NCBI GenBank assembly: GCA_035771165.1
Contig: JAWNZC010000473.1
Coordinates: forward strand, 1,743,001 to 1,807,000
Direction: 5' to 3'
Source: Paragorgia papillata
Lineage: Eukaryota; Cnidaria; Anthozoa; Scleralcyonacea; Coralliidae
Length of the DNA: 64,000 nucleotides
In this document: positions 1 through 10,636 of the stretch, one piece after another
Position numbering within the stretch: the first letter of the stretch is position 1
Layout of the letters: the number at the start of each line of letters is the position of its first letter
Notes under the pieces: model-generated
Told to the model about the DNA's origin: nothing
The model's database searches: none
Seen by the model: the letters and a program-made list of their open reading frames with translations, nothing else
Position numbers and translations under genes: made by a program

Positions 1-73
1 GCTTAACTCATTAAACCACCGTTTTTACAGTAACAGTTGGCCGCATTTGCATTTTTACAACTTTTTGACTCTA

Positions 74-1757
74 CACTGTAAATTTCAGGGGGTAAAAAAT
101 ACCCCAAAATGTGGGGGTAACATGTTTTCCACAGAACGCCCCGTTTTTGGGGGGTAAAATTTCAATCAATTTAAAAAAGGGGTAATTTTTACCTCCGAAA
201 TGTGGGGTGAAAATTAAGGGTAAAAATAAAGGGGTAAAAATTGAGTAGCCTCAGTCTCAGTCCTCTATTTCTTATGCTTTTTTATGAGCCTTAACCTTCC
301 CAATGGGTCACCCATCCAAGTACTAACCCTAACCTCCCGGGCTTAACTTACCTTGCATTAGTTTGCTTACCTTACCACTGCGCCAACCGCCTCTTCATAT
401 TTATTATTGAAATTTACGATATATAACCGAGTTTTTTCTTTAATATTACATTGTTAAGTTCATATTTTCTTTACTTTTCTTAACACGTTTATTTTATAAC
501 GTTTCACGACATTTGTGATGGGTTTGGAAGGGTTTCATTAAAAAACCCCATTTGTGTTGACTAGTTGTGACAGATCAAAAACATTTACATTAATTTTGCC
601 ACATAGAACTAATGTTATGAGTTAATAGCCGGTCAGTTTCCGTATCATACGATGAAGAAACAAAATATTTATTTCGATAACAGTTTATAAAACACTGTTG
701 TAGGCCAAAAATATGTACAAACATTTGTTTACCTATACGAATTTCCAGCAAAATGGGAAAAGAAACTAAATCGTTGCAATGTTAAGAACTAGATTCAAAG
801 TCAGTTCAGCCCATTTTAATCTTGTCTCCTCAGCTTTGATACACAGACAATGCCGAAAATACTATAGTTTCAACTAAGTTCATGATATATATTAGCAATG
901 AACTTTTGTCGAGTCAAAAAATAAATGAGCCAAGTTCTTTTGTTCAAACTTTTTCGCATTGTTTTTGACACAAGAAAAGTGTAAAATCATTCAAAGTAAT
1001 TCATTTCAATAGCAACTTAAAGACATTGTCGTAGAGCAAAAAATATAGGAAATAACACTTGTTTACGTACCCCAATTTAATCCAATATAAAACAACAACA
1101 TTCAAAACCAAATCCAGAGTAATTTCATTTTTGTGAGCAGTCTTAGGTTGTGTTTAAGTCACCTTTGAGCCTTTACACACAGACGATGTTTACAAGCTTA
1201 CGGAAGTAAACTTTAGGTCGATTTCAATCTGCTAAACAATCTTCACCTTAATTTTTAACTATTATACACATTTGTGTACAAAAACTATTCAAGAAAATTG
1301 CCTACATACGCTTTTATATTAACGATAATTGTAGTTATGTCTTCATGTCACTCTTTCGAAAAAAAATCGCCATTTTCGAAAACATTGTCTTGCAGTTCTG
1401 GTTACCCCCAACGTAGGGGGGAGTTTTTACCCCCACTACTAGTTACCCCTTACAAGAATGTAAATTTTACCCTCGTTATTAGTTACCCCCCAAAATGGGT
1501 GTAGATTTTACCTCTAGATAATTTTACCCCCCTATATTTTTACCCCTTATTCAGGGGTAAATTTTACATTTTTACCCCGAGATGGGTAAAAAATTTGCTC
1601 CAACAAATTACCCCCGTAAAAGGGGTAATTCTGCGCGACAAAAAGAAGAATTGGCCTTATTTAAGGGGTAATTATTACCCCTTTATCATTCACCCCCACA
1701 AAAATAGCACTTTTACCCCCAAAATGGGGTAAATTTTGCCCCTTGAAATTTACAGTG
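74..1757. mobile_element. CACTA/EnSpm-like non-autonomous transposon
   Basis: Seen: the left end CACTGTAAATTTC (from 74) is matched in inverted orientation by GAAATTTACAGTG (ending 1757), and both ends are flanked by TA (72-73 and 1758-1759). Inside each end lies a dense field of subterminal motifs, GGGGTAAAA/TACCCC on the left (about 90-240) and TTACCCC/TTTTACCCC on the right (about 1400-1740). CACTA elements are known for a CACTR start and such subterminal repeats read by the transposase. No transposase ORF is present, so the copy is non-autonomous. The flanking duplication is only 2 bp (TA), whereas CACTA normally makes 2-3 bp, so a Tc1/mariner-like origin is the alternative. Confidence 0.6.
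285..395 (-). repeat. 5S-rRNA-like SINE fragment
   Basis: On the minus strand this segment reads GGTTAGTACTTGGATGGGTG followed by ACCCATTGGGAA, matching the box C/internal control region of 5S rRNA genes, preceded by TTAAGCCCGGGAGG. The same block occurs in the longer SINEs at 37065-37440 (+) and 52640-52975 (-). Here only the promoter-like part survives, inside the CACTA-like element. It is a pseudogene-like scrap and not a functional 5S gene, because the 5' half of 5S RNA is absent. Confidence 0.6.
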
Positions 1758-1784
1758 TATATGTTACTGAAGGATACCTTTATT

Positions 1785-3080
1785 CGTCTTAAGCATCAAA
1801 GAGTTTGTGAAACTGTCTGAACAACTATTATTTCTGACTGCTGGAAAGTCGATATTCCTCTCCTTGGGAAGAGGGATAATTTCATCTTGCTGTTAACCAT
1901 AGCGCTGAATTCAGGAATCCAGAGTCTGGAGCGTGCACAAATACAAGTACTGCATGCGTATAAGGAAGCAATGTCTAAATAAGTCAGAAGATATATTTTA
2001 CTTACATTAATTTTAGTAACTAATTTGGTGAACATTTAAATTATTATTTGCGAAATTTGACGAAACAAAAATAAAGCGCCTTTTGGGAATTAAAATATTA
2101 CGTATATATCCATTCAAAATGAACAGAAACAAAGCAACGTTTATCCAAAAAGAACAACAACATCTTGAATAAAAGGAAATTTCCATGCCAAACTGAAACT
2201 TGAAAAAAGGAAAAAACAATAGCGTAAAAGAAAACCGACGAACAAAAAGTCAAAAAGTTTCTTAAAGTAGCCGCTCTAAGACTCCATTTGGCACTAGCTG
2301 ACTAGCAGCTGCATAGATTTAGTCCTATACTTAAAAATAATTATCAATTATTGGACGAGTCTGAGCAAAATATCATGATTTGTCAGTGGCGAGCTACTAG
2401 TTATTTGCCAATGCCGAAGGCAGAGGCAAATAACTGGTAGCGAGACACTGACAAATCATGAAATTTTGCGATAGACGAGTTCAATAATTGATTTATCATT
2501 CATAAAATAGTTAAAAATCTGAAATGCCTGAAGTTAGAGATCGTCACTCTTCTCTGTGTCTTCGGCATACTAAAATCTTCGTAAAACTTACTTTTTGTTG
2601 GCACGAGTGTTGCTTTTTATCTCACTAAATCTTCCTTTTAACTATTTCTTTTCTAAAGTACATTGTCGCTATGAATGCTTCCAAATACTCTCGATTATTC
2701 CCTCGGATAGCTGAAGAACTAGCCGCCATGTTTACGAAAATTATTTGCAGTCAGCAGCGCCATTGCTAGTGCGCATGCTCATAACATTATTTGCAAGAAA
2801 AAAATTATTTGCACTCAGTTATTTGCAGGTGAATTAACCAATCAGAATGCAGGATAGAAACGAAATGAATGATAATTATAATTGCTTCACAAAACTTCAA
2901 CAAAGTATTTGCTTTTTGTAGCTTTGCCTGGAGTTGTTAATAGATAAATCAAAACATTTTTGGATACTCCAATAGTGTTTTGTAAGCTCTGAAGACCTCC
3001 CGGCCTAACAAGACGAAAGCTCAGTATTAATAACATTTATTGCCCAAAATTTAATAACAAATGTTTTGATTTATTTATAA
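1785..3080 (+). repeat. Dispersed repeat D, copy 1 (interrupted)
   Basis: About 600 bp of this stretch is recognisably the same sequence as 33022-33720, beginning GTGAAACTGTCTGAACAACT, running through GCGCCTTTTGGGAATTAAAA and ending near GACGAAAGCTCAG. Copy 1 carries an extra insert (about 2313-2945) absent from copy 2. The distal end (2986-3022) reads CTGAAGA, a short stem region, then GACGAAAGC, which resembles the conserved core of the hammerhead ribozymes found in Penelope-like elements. No coding sequence is recognisable. Class is uncertain. Confidence 0.65.
2330..2505. repeat. Palindromic MITE core inside repeat D
   Basis: A near-perfect inverted repeat. The left arm contains ATCATGATTTGTCAGTG then AGTTATTTGCC, and the right arm contains GGCAAATAACT then CACTGACAAATCATG, about a 15-nt loop between them. 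The arms extend outwards to TCAATTATTG/CAATAATTGA. It lies in the segment missing from the second copy of repeat D, so it belongs to a later insertion of roughly 630 bp. Confidence 0.6.
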
Positions 3081-4030
3081 ATATTTGATTCTTTGCATTA
3101 TGTGGTTAATTAGCTGCGAAATGTCACTGGAAAAATCCATACAATGTAAATAGAATGTAAATTGTGATTTGCTTACTATTTCCATTGTTGGTAATTTATT
3201 TCCAAAATATCTTAGTATATGTAAATTATTATTTCCAAAGAATCATAGTATGTAAATTTTTAGTGTTTTTCACCGTCATTTAGTTAGTTTGGATATTTAA
3301 TTTAGAATATTTTTTGGAAATTGAAAAAAAGATTTCAATAAAAATTTTCATAGTTAAACTGGAAATTGTTTGGAAATATTTCCAAAGTTTATATGGAAAT
3401 TGTTTGGAAATTGAGGTCAATGAATTTCCATTGAATTTCAATTTTTAATGCAAATTCGTCATTAAATTTGCCAACTTTGACGCCGTTGCAAATTTATTGT
3501 AAAACTGAACGTTGCGACCGTCTTCTTTAAAAGTACAATTTTTAGGATGTTTTGATCAAAGCTTAACAAACTTAGTAAACTATCAGAATCTGATTAGGCT
3601 GAGCGCGTTCTTTTGAGATAAAAACGGTACACCTGTATAAGAATATTTTGTCAACAATGAAAACATAGTTTTGAATCTGGGCATTTCTTGTATAGTTTTT
3701 TGTTAGGAACCTCTATTGATGGACATTCTCATACAAGCGAAAACCTGTTTGCATGCACTGCAGTTACCACAGTTAGCGCTTTTTTAACCGTGAACATTGG
3801 CAAGCGGATACCGAAACCAGGTCCCAAATTTAAACGTATTGCAACGCCGGCTAAATAGAGATTTAGCTGAATTATGTGATGTTTTTTACATATAAAGGAG
3901 CAGGCCTTTCACCAATCTCGAACATATCCTCCTGATCCTATCTGAAAGAAGTAAAAATTAGAAAAACGAGTAATTACCTGCCTGTATAATCAGTTCTACC
4001 ATTAAATGAGATATATGTTTATTATACATG
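3081..4030. other. No gene; ATTTCC/GGAAAT-rich stretch
   Basis: No supported ORF on either strand. From about 3130 to 3440 the words GGAAAT and ATTTCC recur many times, in places as the dyad GGAAATATTTCC, which suggests an old degenerate palindromic repeat. The rest shows no recognisable structure. Confidence 0.5.
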
Positions 4031-4041
4031 TTTGTGGTCTC

Positions 4042-4350
4042 ACAAACACTTGATTACTGTAGTTTTTTGTCTTTTAAATTTTTTGTCTTTAGTTACTTGG
4101 TGCTCTTGAAAAAATTAAGAACTTCAAACCTAAATAGATCTGGTAGTTTTCAATATACACGGCCAATGTTTATTAGCTATTATAAGTGCTAATTACATTT
4201 TGCGGTTTTGTAACTTTGCAAAATTTTACTAATGAATTTGCTCATGTCAATTTAAAAAGCAAATTTGTAGTTAAATGTGCGCAACTTTCCCACCGTTGCA
4301 AATATATAGCGTAAAATTGAATAAAACTCAATCAATCAATCAATCAATCA
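4042..4350 (+). repeat. Retroposon tail unit 1 with short (ATCA)n
   Basis: About 300 bp starting ACACTTGATTACTGTAG and ending AAATTGAATAAAACTCAATC plus four ATCA units. It is nearly identical to the unit at 4452-4745. A unique 3' body followed by a microsatellite is the usual form of a non-LTR retrotransposon or SINE tail. No protein-coding part is visible, so the family cannot be named. Confidence 0.6.
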
Positions 4351-4451
4351 TCGAGCAATCAAACTAATTAATTAATTAATCAATAACAAATAATCAACGG
4401 TGCCTTGTTCATTCCGATAACAAAAACCGAAAACATGCTTTTTGTTCGACC

Positions 4452-5039
<588 letters not shown>

Positions 5040-5286
5040 TGTAACGGATATCTGATAATGGATATAAGAAGGTGTAAATAGATAAACAAGATAAGTCAGT
5101 AAATCATAATTAGCGGCGTATGCTTCATGAGCAAGCTGCATCCGTGATAATGTAAAAAATAGCTCTCTAAATAAAAAGGAAGGACAACGCCCTAGAGATA
5201 GAGATTATAAATATGGAATGTAAAAGGAAATAAAGTTAAGTTGGATCTAGACCACGTTGCGTGTTGTGTTTGTTCGGTTCGTTACA
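5040..5286 (+). repeat. 5' LTR of gypsy element 1
   Basis: 247 bp, TGTAAC...GTTACA, about 95% identical by eye to the 3' LTR at 19596-19841. It contains the TATAAATATGG-like core promoter near 5206. Directly downstream, TGGTGGCAGCGG (about 5289-5300) is the likely tRNA primer-binding site. Confidence 0.9.
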
Positions 5287-5329
5287 TTTGGTGGCAGCGG
5301 AAAAGACTACAAGTAACGACGCCTTTATA

Positions 5330-6172
5330 ATGACTGCAATCCTCCCGGGAAAATTTGATGATGGCGAATTGACGCTTGGTTACGCGAATTTGATGCCTGT
5401 TGTGCAGCAAATGGTTGGAAAGTAACCGAGGCTAACGACGAAAAATTTTTAAAACTGCCAGCCTTCTTGCATGGTCGAGCGGCCAGCAACTTTTACGCCA
5501 TTCCCGAGTGAGAGAGGCGGACTTACGAAGATGCGGTGCAAGCGATGCGACGAGCCCTCTGTCCGAAAGCAAAACGCGAAAATTTCTTCGCGGAGTTTGA
5601 GCTCCGAATTTTGAGGCCAGAAGAGGATCGATCCGTCGGTGTACAAATGGGAGTTGGAGAATATCCTCTCAAAAGCTGACTCGACTCTTTCGAACGACGC
5701 AAAGACTGCGTTGTTGACGAGGCAATTCTCGAGGGGTCTACCACCAACGCTGAAGCTGAAGATGCTGGAGCACAACCCTACTCCTACACTGGACGAAATG
5801 GTCGAGTTCACTCAACGATTTCGTGCTCTTGGTCGTCCACCAGCGGCAGCGATTCCGCCCGTTCAAGTTGATGCTGTTGCTCACTCGTCCTCTTCAGCCG
5901 ACCCACAGTTGAAAGAGCTTATTACCATGGTCGCTCGCATCGCGGAGAAACAACAAGCACTAGAGAACCGCCTGAAAAGTACGGAAAATTCTGCACGTAC
6001 TTCACCCTCGACACGTGGATCCTGCTATACGTGTGGTTTACCAAGACATTTTGCTCGGGATTGTACGCGACAGCGAGGCTTTGCTTTACGGCGAACTATC
6101 ACTTGCTTTAACTGTGGAAAACCGGGGCACGTCGCGCGAGAGTGTAGATCACCGCGTCATTTAAACTACTAA
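5330..6172 (+). pseudogene. Gypsy 1 gag (broken)
   Basis: Gag would form the retrotransposon capsid and bind its RNA. The start ATG lies 43 bp after the LTR. The capsid-like region is followed by two CCHC zinc knuckles near the C-terminus, CYTCGLPRHFARDC and CFNCGKPGHVAREC, each C-X2-C-X4-H-X4-C. The frame is broken at least three times: a shift near 5375, an in-frame TGA at 5509-5511, and a shift near 5636. The last segment (5639-6172) is open. The pol frame lies -1 relative to it, consistent with -1 frameshift expression in an intact relative. Not functional in this copy. Confidence 0.88.
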
Positions 6173-6177
6173 AGGAT

Positions 6178-8146
6178 GGACGAAAAATTGGTGGAGATCG
6201 CGCCCATCCTGTCGTAAGTACAAATGTTATTGATAATTGTATAATTATCCACCCGTTTGTTGATTGTTTTGTGGACCAAGTCCGTGTTCGTGCTCTGATT
6301 GACTCTGGTTCAATGAAATCGTTCATTAGTAAATCTGTACAGCGAACAATTGACTTTGATGACCGTAAATTAAATAAGTCGAAGAAACAGAAATGCGTTC
6401 CCATTACGGGACATAATGTAAATATTCAAGGTCATATATCTAGTACTGTTAAATTTTTAGGAACTCGTGCATGCTTTAACGGAGAATTTTTAGTTAGTAA
6501 TAATATACCATATGATTGTGTTCTAGGCTGGGACTTCATCAGCCAAAATAATTTGTCATTATGCAAAGATGTTAATTTAGGTACCTATATTTTAGTAGGT
6601 AAACATGGGGCTACCCCCGTTACTAACTCGCAATCGTCTACGACGACAGATCGAGCAGGAGTAGTTGAGTCGAATCCACAAATTGTACATGTGAATTCGC
6701 AAGCCGGACGTTTGTTGTGTCAATCCCGCTTCCAAGGAAACACCGGTGTTTCTTTGGTGGAGAGTGTAATGATTCCACCGCGAACCGAAATAATTTTAGA
6801 GGGGAAATTGGCCAAACATGCCAAAAGTAGCATAGGTATGATAGAGCCACGTTCTAGCAGCAGCAATGCTGTTAGACAAGGGTTTAGTATAGCGCGTGTT
6901 GTCGTAAAACCTGACAACAGAATTGTGCCTTTGCGTGTTCTCAATGCGTCTAATAGCCCGATCGAATTGGCTGCTGGTGAGAATTTAGCAGATTTTTGTC
7001 CTTTGATTGAATCGTGCCTGTCTCAACCCAACATTTGCGGGGCGGTTGGGAATAAAATGACACCACAAGTTAGTTCAGATAAAATAGAGTCTATAATTGA
7101 CCCGTCATTACAAGGAGAAGATAGGGGCAAGTTAAGGAATTTGCTACTTGAGTTTTCAGATGTTTTTGACGAAAGTTTAGGGCACACCAACATCTCGACA
7201 CATGAAATTAACACAGGAAATAGCACACCAATTAAGCAACATCCTCGCCGCAGTCCTTATGCCCACCGTGAAGAATCTGAACGACAAATCAATGAAATGT
7301 TAGAGAAAGGCATAATTCGTGAGTCAACAAGTCCCTGGTCTAGTCCCATCATTTTAGTTAAGAAAAAAGATGGCGAAATGCGCTTTTGTATTGACTATAG
7401 AAAGCTTAATTCTGTCACTGTTGGCCACGCGCATCCTTTGCCTCGCGTTGACGACATTTTAGACTCATTAGGAAACTCGCAATATTTTTCAACACTAGAC
7501 CTAAAAAGTGCCTACTGGCAAATTTCCGTTGACGAAAAAGACCGTCACAAAACTGCTTTTGTCACCCAGCGCGGCTTGTTTGAATTTAACCGAATGCCCT
7601 TCTGCCTTGTTAACGCGCCAACTACATTTCAAAGAGCCATGGATCTTGTGTTAAGTGGCCTTTCCTACGTAATCTGCTTGTGTTATTTCGATGATGTTAT
7701 TGTATTTGGTCGTGATTTTAATGAACATTACAATAGGCTGAAAACAGTTCTAGAGAGATTGCGTTCACATAATCTTCGCGTGAAACTTGAGAAATGTACA
7801 ATTGCAGCGCGACAAGTTTCATTCCTAGGTCATGTTGTTTCTGAATTTGGTATCATGCCAGACCCAGCAAAAATTGAAGCTGTCAACAACATTACTAGCC
7901 CACGCAATCTCAAAGATATTCGCAGTTTTTTAGCTCTAGCTTGGCTATTACCGCAAATTCATTCCTGGGTTTTCGTCTATTGCAGCGCCATTACTACAGC
8001 TGACGCAAAAAGCGGCGCAATTTAATTGGACTGATGCTTGCGAACAAGCGTTTCAGCGTTTAAAGCACTTATTATGCTCTGCCCCCATTCTGGCATATCC
8101 TGACTTCGGTCAACAGTTTATTTTGCAAACAGATGCGTCTGATTAT
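6178..8146 (+). pseudogene. Gypsy 1 pol, part 1: protease, RT, start of RNase H
   Basis: This is the N-terminal part of the retrotransposon polyprotein. The aspartic protease active site reads ALIDSGSMKSF near 6295. Reverse transcriptase follows, with SPWSSPIILVKKKDG, FCIDYRKLN, LDLKSAYWQI and the catalytic YFDDV box near 7690; the usual PFGL is PFCL here. A one-base frameshift near 7938-7942 moves the reading frame just after the RSFL motif, and RNase H then starts in the new frame, ending at QTDASDY where the DNA transposon inserted. The insertion duplicated the bases coding for the D-Y pair. Together with the gag lesions this makes the element non-autonomous. Confidence 0.92.
8141..8146. 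repeat. Target-site duplication GATTAT, left copy
   Basis: GATTAT occurs immediately before the left inverted repeat and again at 18046-18051 immediately after the right one. Removing 8147-18051 restores a continuous RNase H reading frame across the junction, which supports a clean transposition event. Confidence 0.93.
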
Positions 8147-8624
8147 TACGGTGGCCCGTATGTGCAATGCACAAAACAAAATATCAGTGCACAAACAAAA
8201 GTTCGAATGCACAACAAAATAAAGCGCAATGCACAACGACAAAATTTACCCCTAATGCACGACAAAATTTTCCCCGATGCACGACAAAATTTACCCCAAT
8301 GCACGACAAAATTTTCCATAATGCACGACAAAATTTTCCCCAATGCACGACAAAATTTTCCCCAATGCACGACAAAATGTTCGACGATGCACGACAAAAT
8401 TTACCCCAATGCACGCCAAAATTTTCCATAATGCACGACAAAATTTTCCCCAATGCACGACAAAATTTTCCCCAATGCACGACAAATGTTCGACGATGCA
8501 CTGAATGCAGAACAAAATTTACAGCAATGCACAACAAAGTTTAACCCAGTGCACAACAAAAATTAAACGAGATGCACAACAAAAACTTCTCGGTTTTTAA
8601 AAAATGGGGTTTGGGTAGGACAAC
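8147..8624 (+). repeat. Left terminal inverted repeat (478 bp, 22-bp units)
   Basis: Starts with the dyad TACGG-TGGC-CCGTA and then consists of about 19 variants of a unit of the form AATGCACGACAAAATTTTCC, ending in GGGGTTTGGGTAGGACAA. It is 110 bp longer than the right repeat because a five-unit block ending GTTCGACG is present twice. The apparent ORFs here on both strands are repeat translations. Confidence 0.92.
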
Positions 8625-9061
8625 AACAGCACAACTGAACACTACGCAGATTCTCGCATTTGTAATAGAACGGTGAAGGCGACGCCGTGCGTTCCAGCAT
8701 AATATGGAACGTGTCTAGTATCATTGAAGCATCACTGAAAAACAAAAAGTGACGTACATACATTACATTACATCGCCTAATGCTGTAGTAGCAGCAACTA
8801 AACATGCTATGACGCCAAGAAGATAGATCACAAAGTTAGACTTTCATTGGCACAGTAATACTGGAAAGTATAGTACTTGATACACAACTAATTAGTCATT
8901 TCAATCTTCAATTAATATGCGCTCCAATTTCCTAACTGAATAAACTGATTACATGACAGTGCTTCTTTATAACTGTAAAAATCTTTTTCTCATATCAATG
9001 TGTACAATGTATATTATCTTGTGATGAAATAAATTATTATTATAGCCATATTACAAATAAC
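8625..9061. other. Subterminal non-coding stretch
   Basis: Between the left inverted repeat and the minisatellite. No supported ORF and no repeat visible to me; probably part of the upstream region of the HECT gene. Confidence 0.4.
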
Positions 9062-9490
9062 CATGCGGACTGCGCGTTTGCTTACGCAAGAGAAAAACAT
9101 ATTTCACAACAACAATCAGACTGCGCGTTTGCTTACGCAAGAGAAATACATATTCCGTTCCACAACAACCATGACTGCGCATTTCTTTACGCAAGAGAAA
9201 AACATATTCCACAACAACAATCAGACTGCGCATTTGCTTACGCAAGAGAAATACATATTCCACAACAACCATGACTGCGCATTTGTTTACGCAAGAGAAA
9301 AACATATTTTACAACAACAATCAGACTGCGCGTTTGCTTACGCAAGAGAAATACATATTTCACAACAACCATCACTGCGCATTTGTTTACGCAAGAGAAA
9401 TACGTTATCAACCGTGACTGCACATTTATTAATTTACGCAAGAGAAATATCTCACAACAATCACGTTTATTTGCGCAAGAGAAATAAATC
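9062..9490. repeat. Minisatellite of about 60 bp, upstream of the HECT gene
   Basis: About eight tandem units of the form ACTGCGCATTTGCTTACGCA followed by AGAGAAATACATATTCCACAACAACCATG-like sequence; the last units are degenerate and shorter. Each unit holds the dyad TTGCTTACGCAA. It sits about 220 bp before the HECT start codon and could be a promoter or transposase-binding array. ORFs on both strands over it are repeat translations. Confidence 0.85.
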
Positions 9491-9707
9491 TGCTGAGTAA
9501 CTCTAACCACAGTTACGTCAAGATATAAGCACACTTGGAATATATTTAAACGAAGTCTGAGAGAACTACCGAACCAAAAAGGCAAGAACCTTGGCACAGT
9601 CATTTATCGGGGGAAAATCCGCAAAACGTTAAATAGTCTTTCCCCTAGCTTCAGTGCTCGTGTGGCTTATTTTAACCATCTGAAACCAGGCGAAAGGTTT
9701 GTGAGAA

Positions 9708-10599
9708 ATGTTTTGCTGTTTTTGCGGATGTAACATGGAGGCAACTTTTGCCTACTGCCCAACCTGTGGAAAGAAAAAGACTGATCGTGCGGATGCTAAC
9801 GTTGCTTCAACTTCAACTGCAAGCGATCATCGCATTAACCGTGAGGGTGCCAACGCAGCTTCAGCTTCAACTTCAACTTCAAGCGGTGATCGCGATCCCC
9901 GCTCTGCGCGAACGGAAACAGTAACTAGAATTGAGCCTACTTCGACAAAATCTTCTCTTTCTGTTGGCAGTTTAGCGTCTTACATGAAAGAAAAAGAGAG
10001 TGAGCGAAGGTCGCATTTCGAACCGAAAAGAAAAAAGGTACGCGCGACAGAAAAGAACGAAGAAGTGCTGATCAGTATTGGCCTGATGGAGTACGAGGCG
10101 GGTGAGGCAAAACCACTTCGTGGTAAGACTTTCCCCGTGAAAGTGCTGAAGAATATGAACTACGACGAGGTGTTAGAAAGGTCCCTGAAGAAGTGGGAGG
10201 ACTATGACCGTACTTTTGCTCGTGAGCGTGGATATGTGCTAGTCTATCCGGACGCCAGATCAGCACGCACCATACCCGGATCCTCAGAGGCCTTCACCCT
10301 GGCGAAATACAAGGAAGGGCTTGGAAAAGCCTATTCTAGAATAACGCTATTTCTTTGTCCGGTCTCGGAAAAGAAGGGAAAAGGTGGAAAGGGCACAGTG
10401 CCAATCATAGATTTGCTTGGTGATGTAAAGGAGGAAGAAGAAGAGCCAAAAATAGAAGACTATTTCTTCAACGAAGCCTTGATTGACTTGGAAATGGAAG
10501 GTGAATTTAATTTCAGTGATCGAGAGATTGAAGATGCTGGATTAGTACCTTACACTGTCACTGATTTCCTGTAAGTAATGCTTGGATATAACATTGACG

Positions 10600-10636
<37 letters not shown>

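Noticed and set aside
285..395. Functional 5S rRNA gene
   Set aside because: Only the box C half is present and the same block belongs to longer SINEs.
8123..8544. Several overlapping ORFs with ARQNF/GKFCRAL repeats
   Set aside because: They are readings of the 22-bp terminal-repeat array in different frames on both strands.
8147..8544. CRISPR-like array of regularly spaced repeats
   Set aside because: The repeats are contiguous with no unique spacers, the same array lies inverted at the other end, and the sequence is eukaryotic.
9051..9603. ORFs with LLTQEK / LLRKQ repeats
   Set aside because: Translations of the 60-bp minisatellite, open in several frames only because the unit lacks stops.
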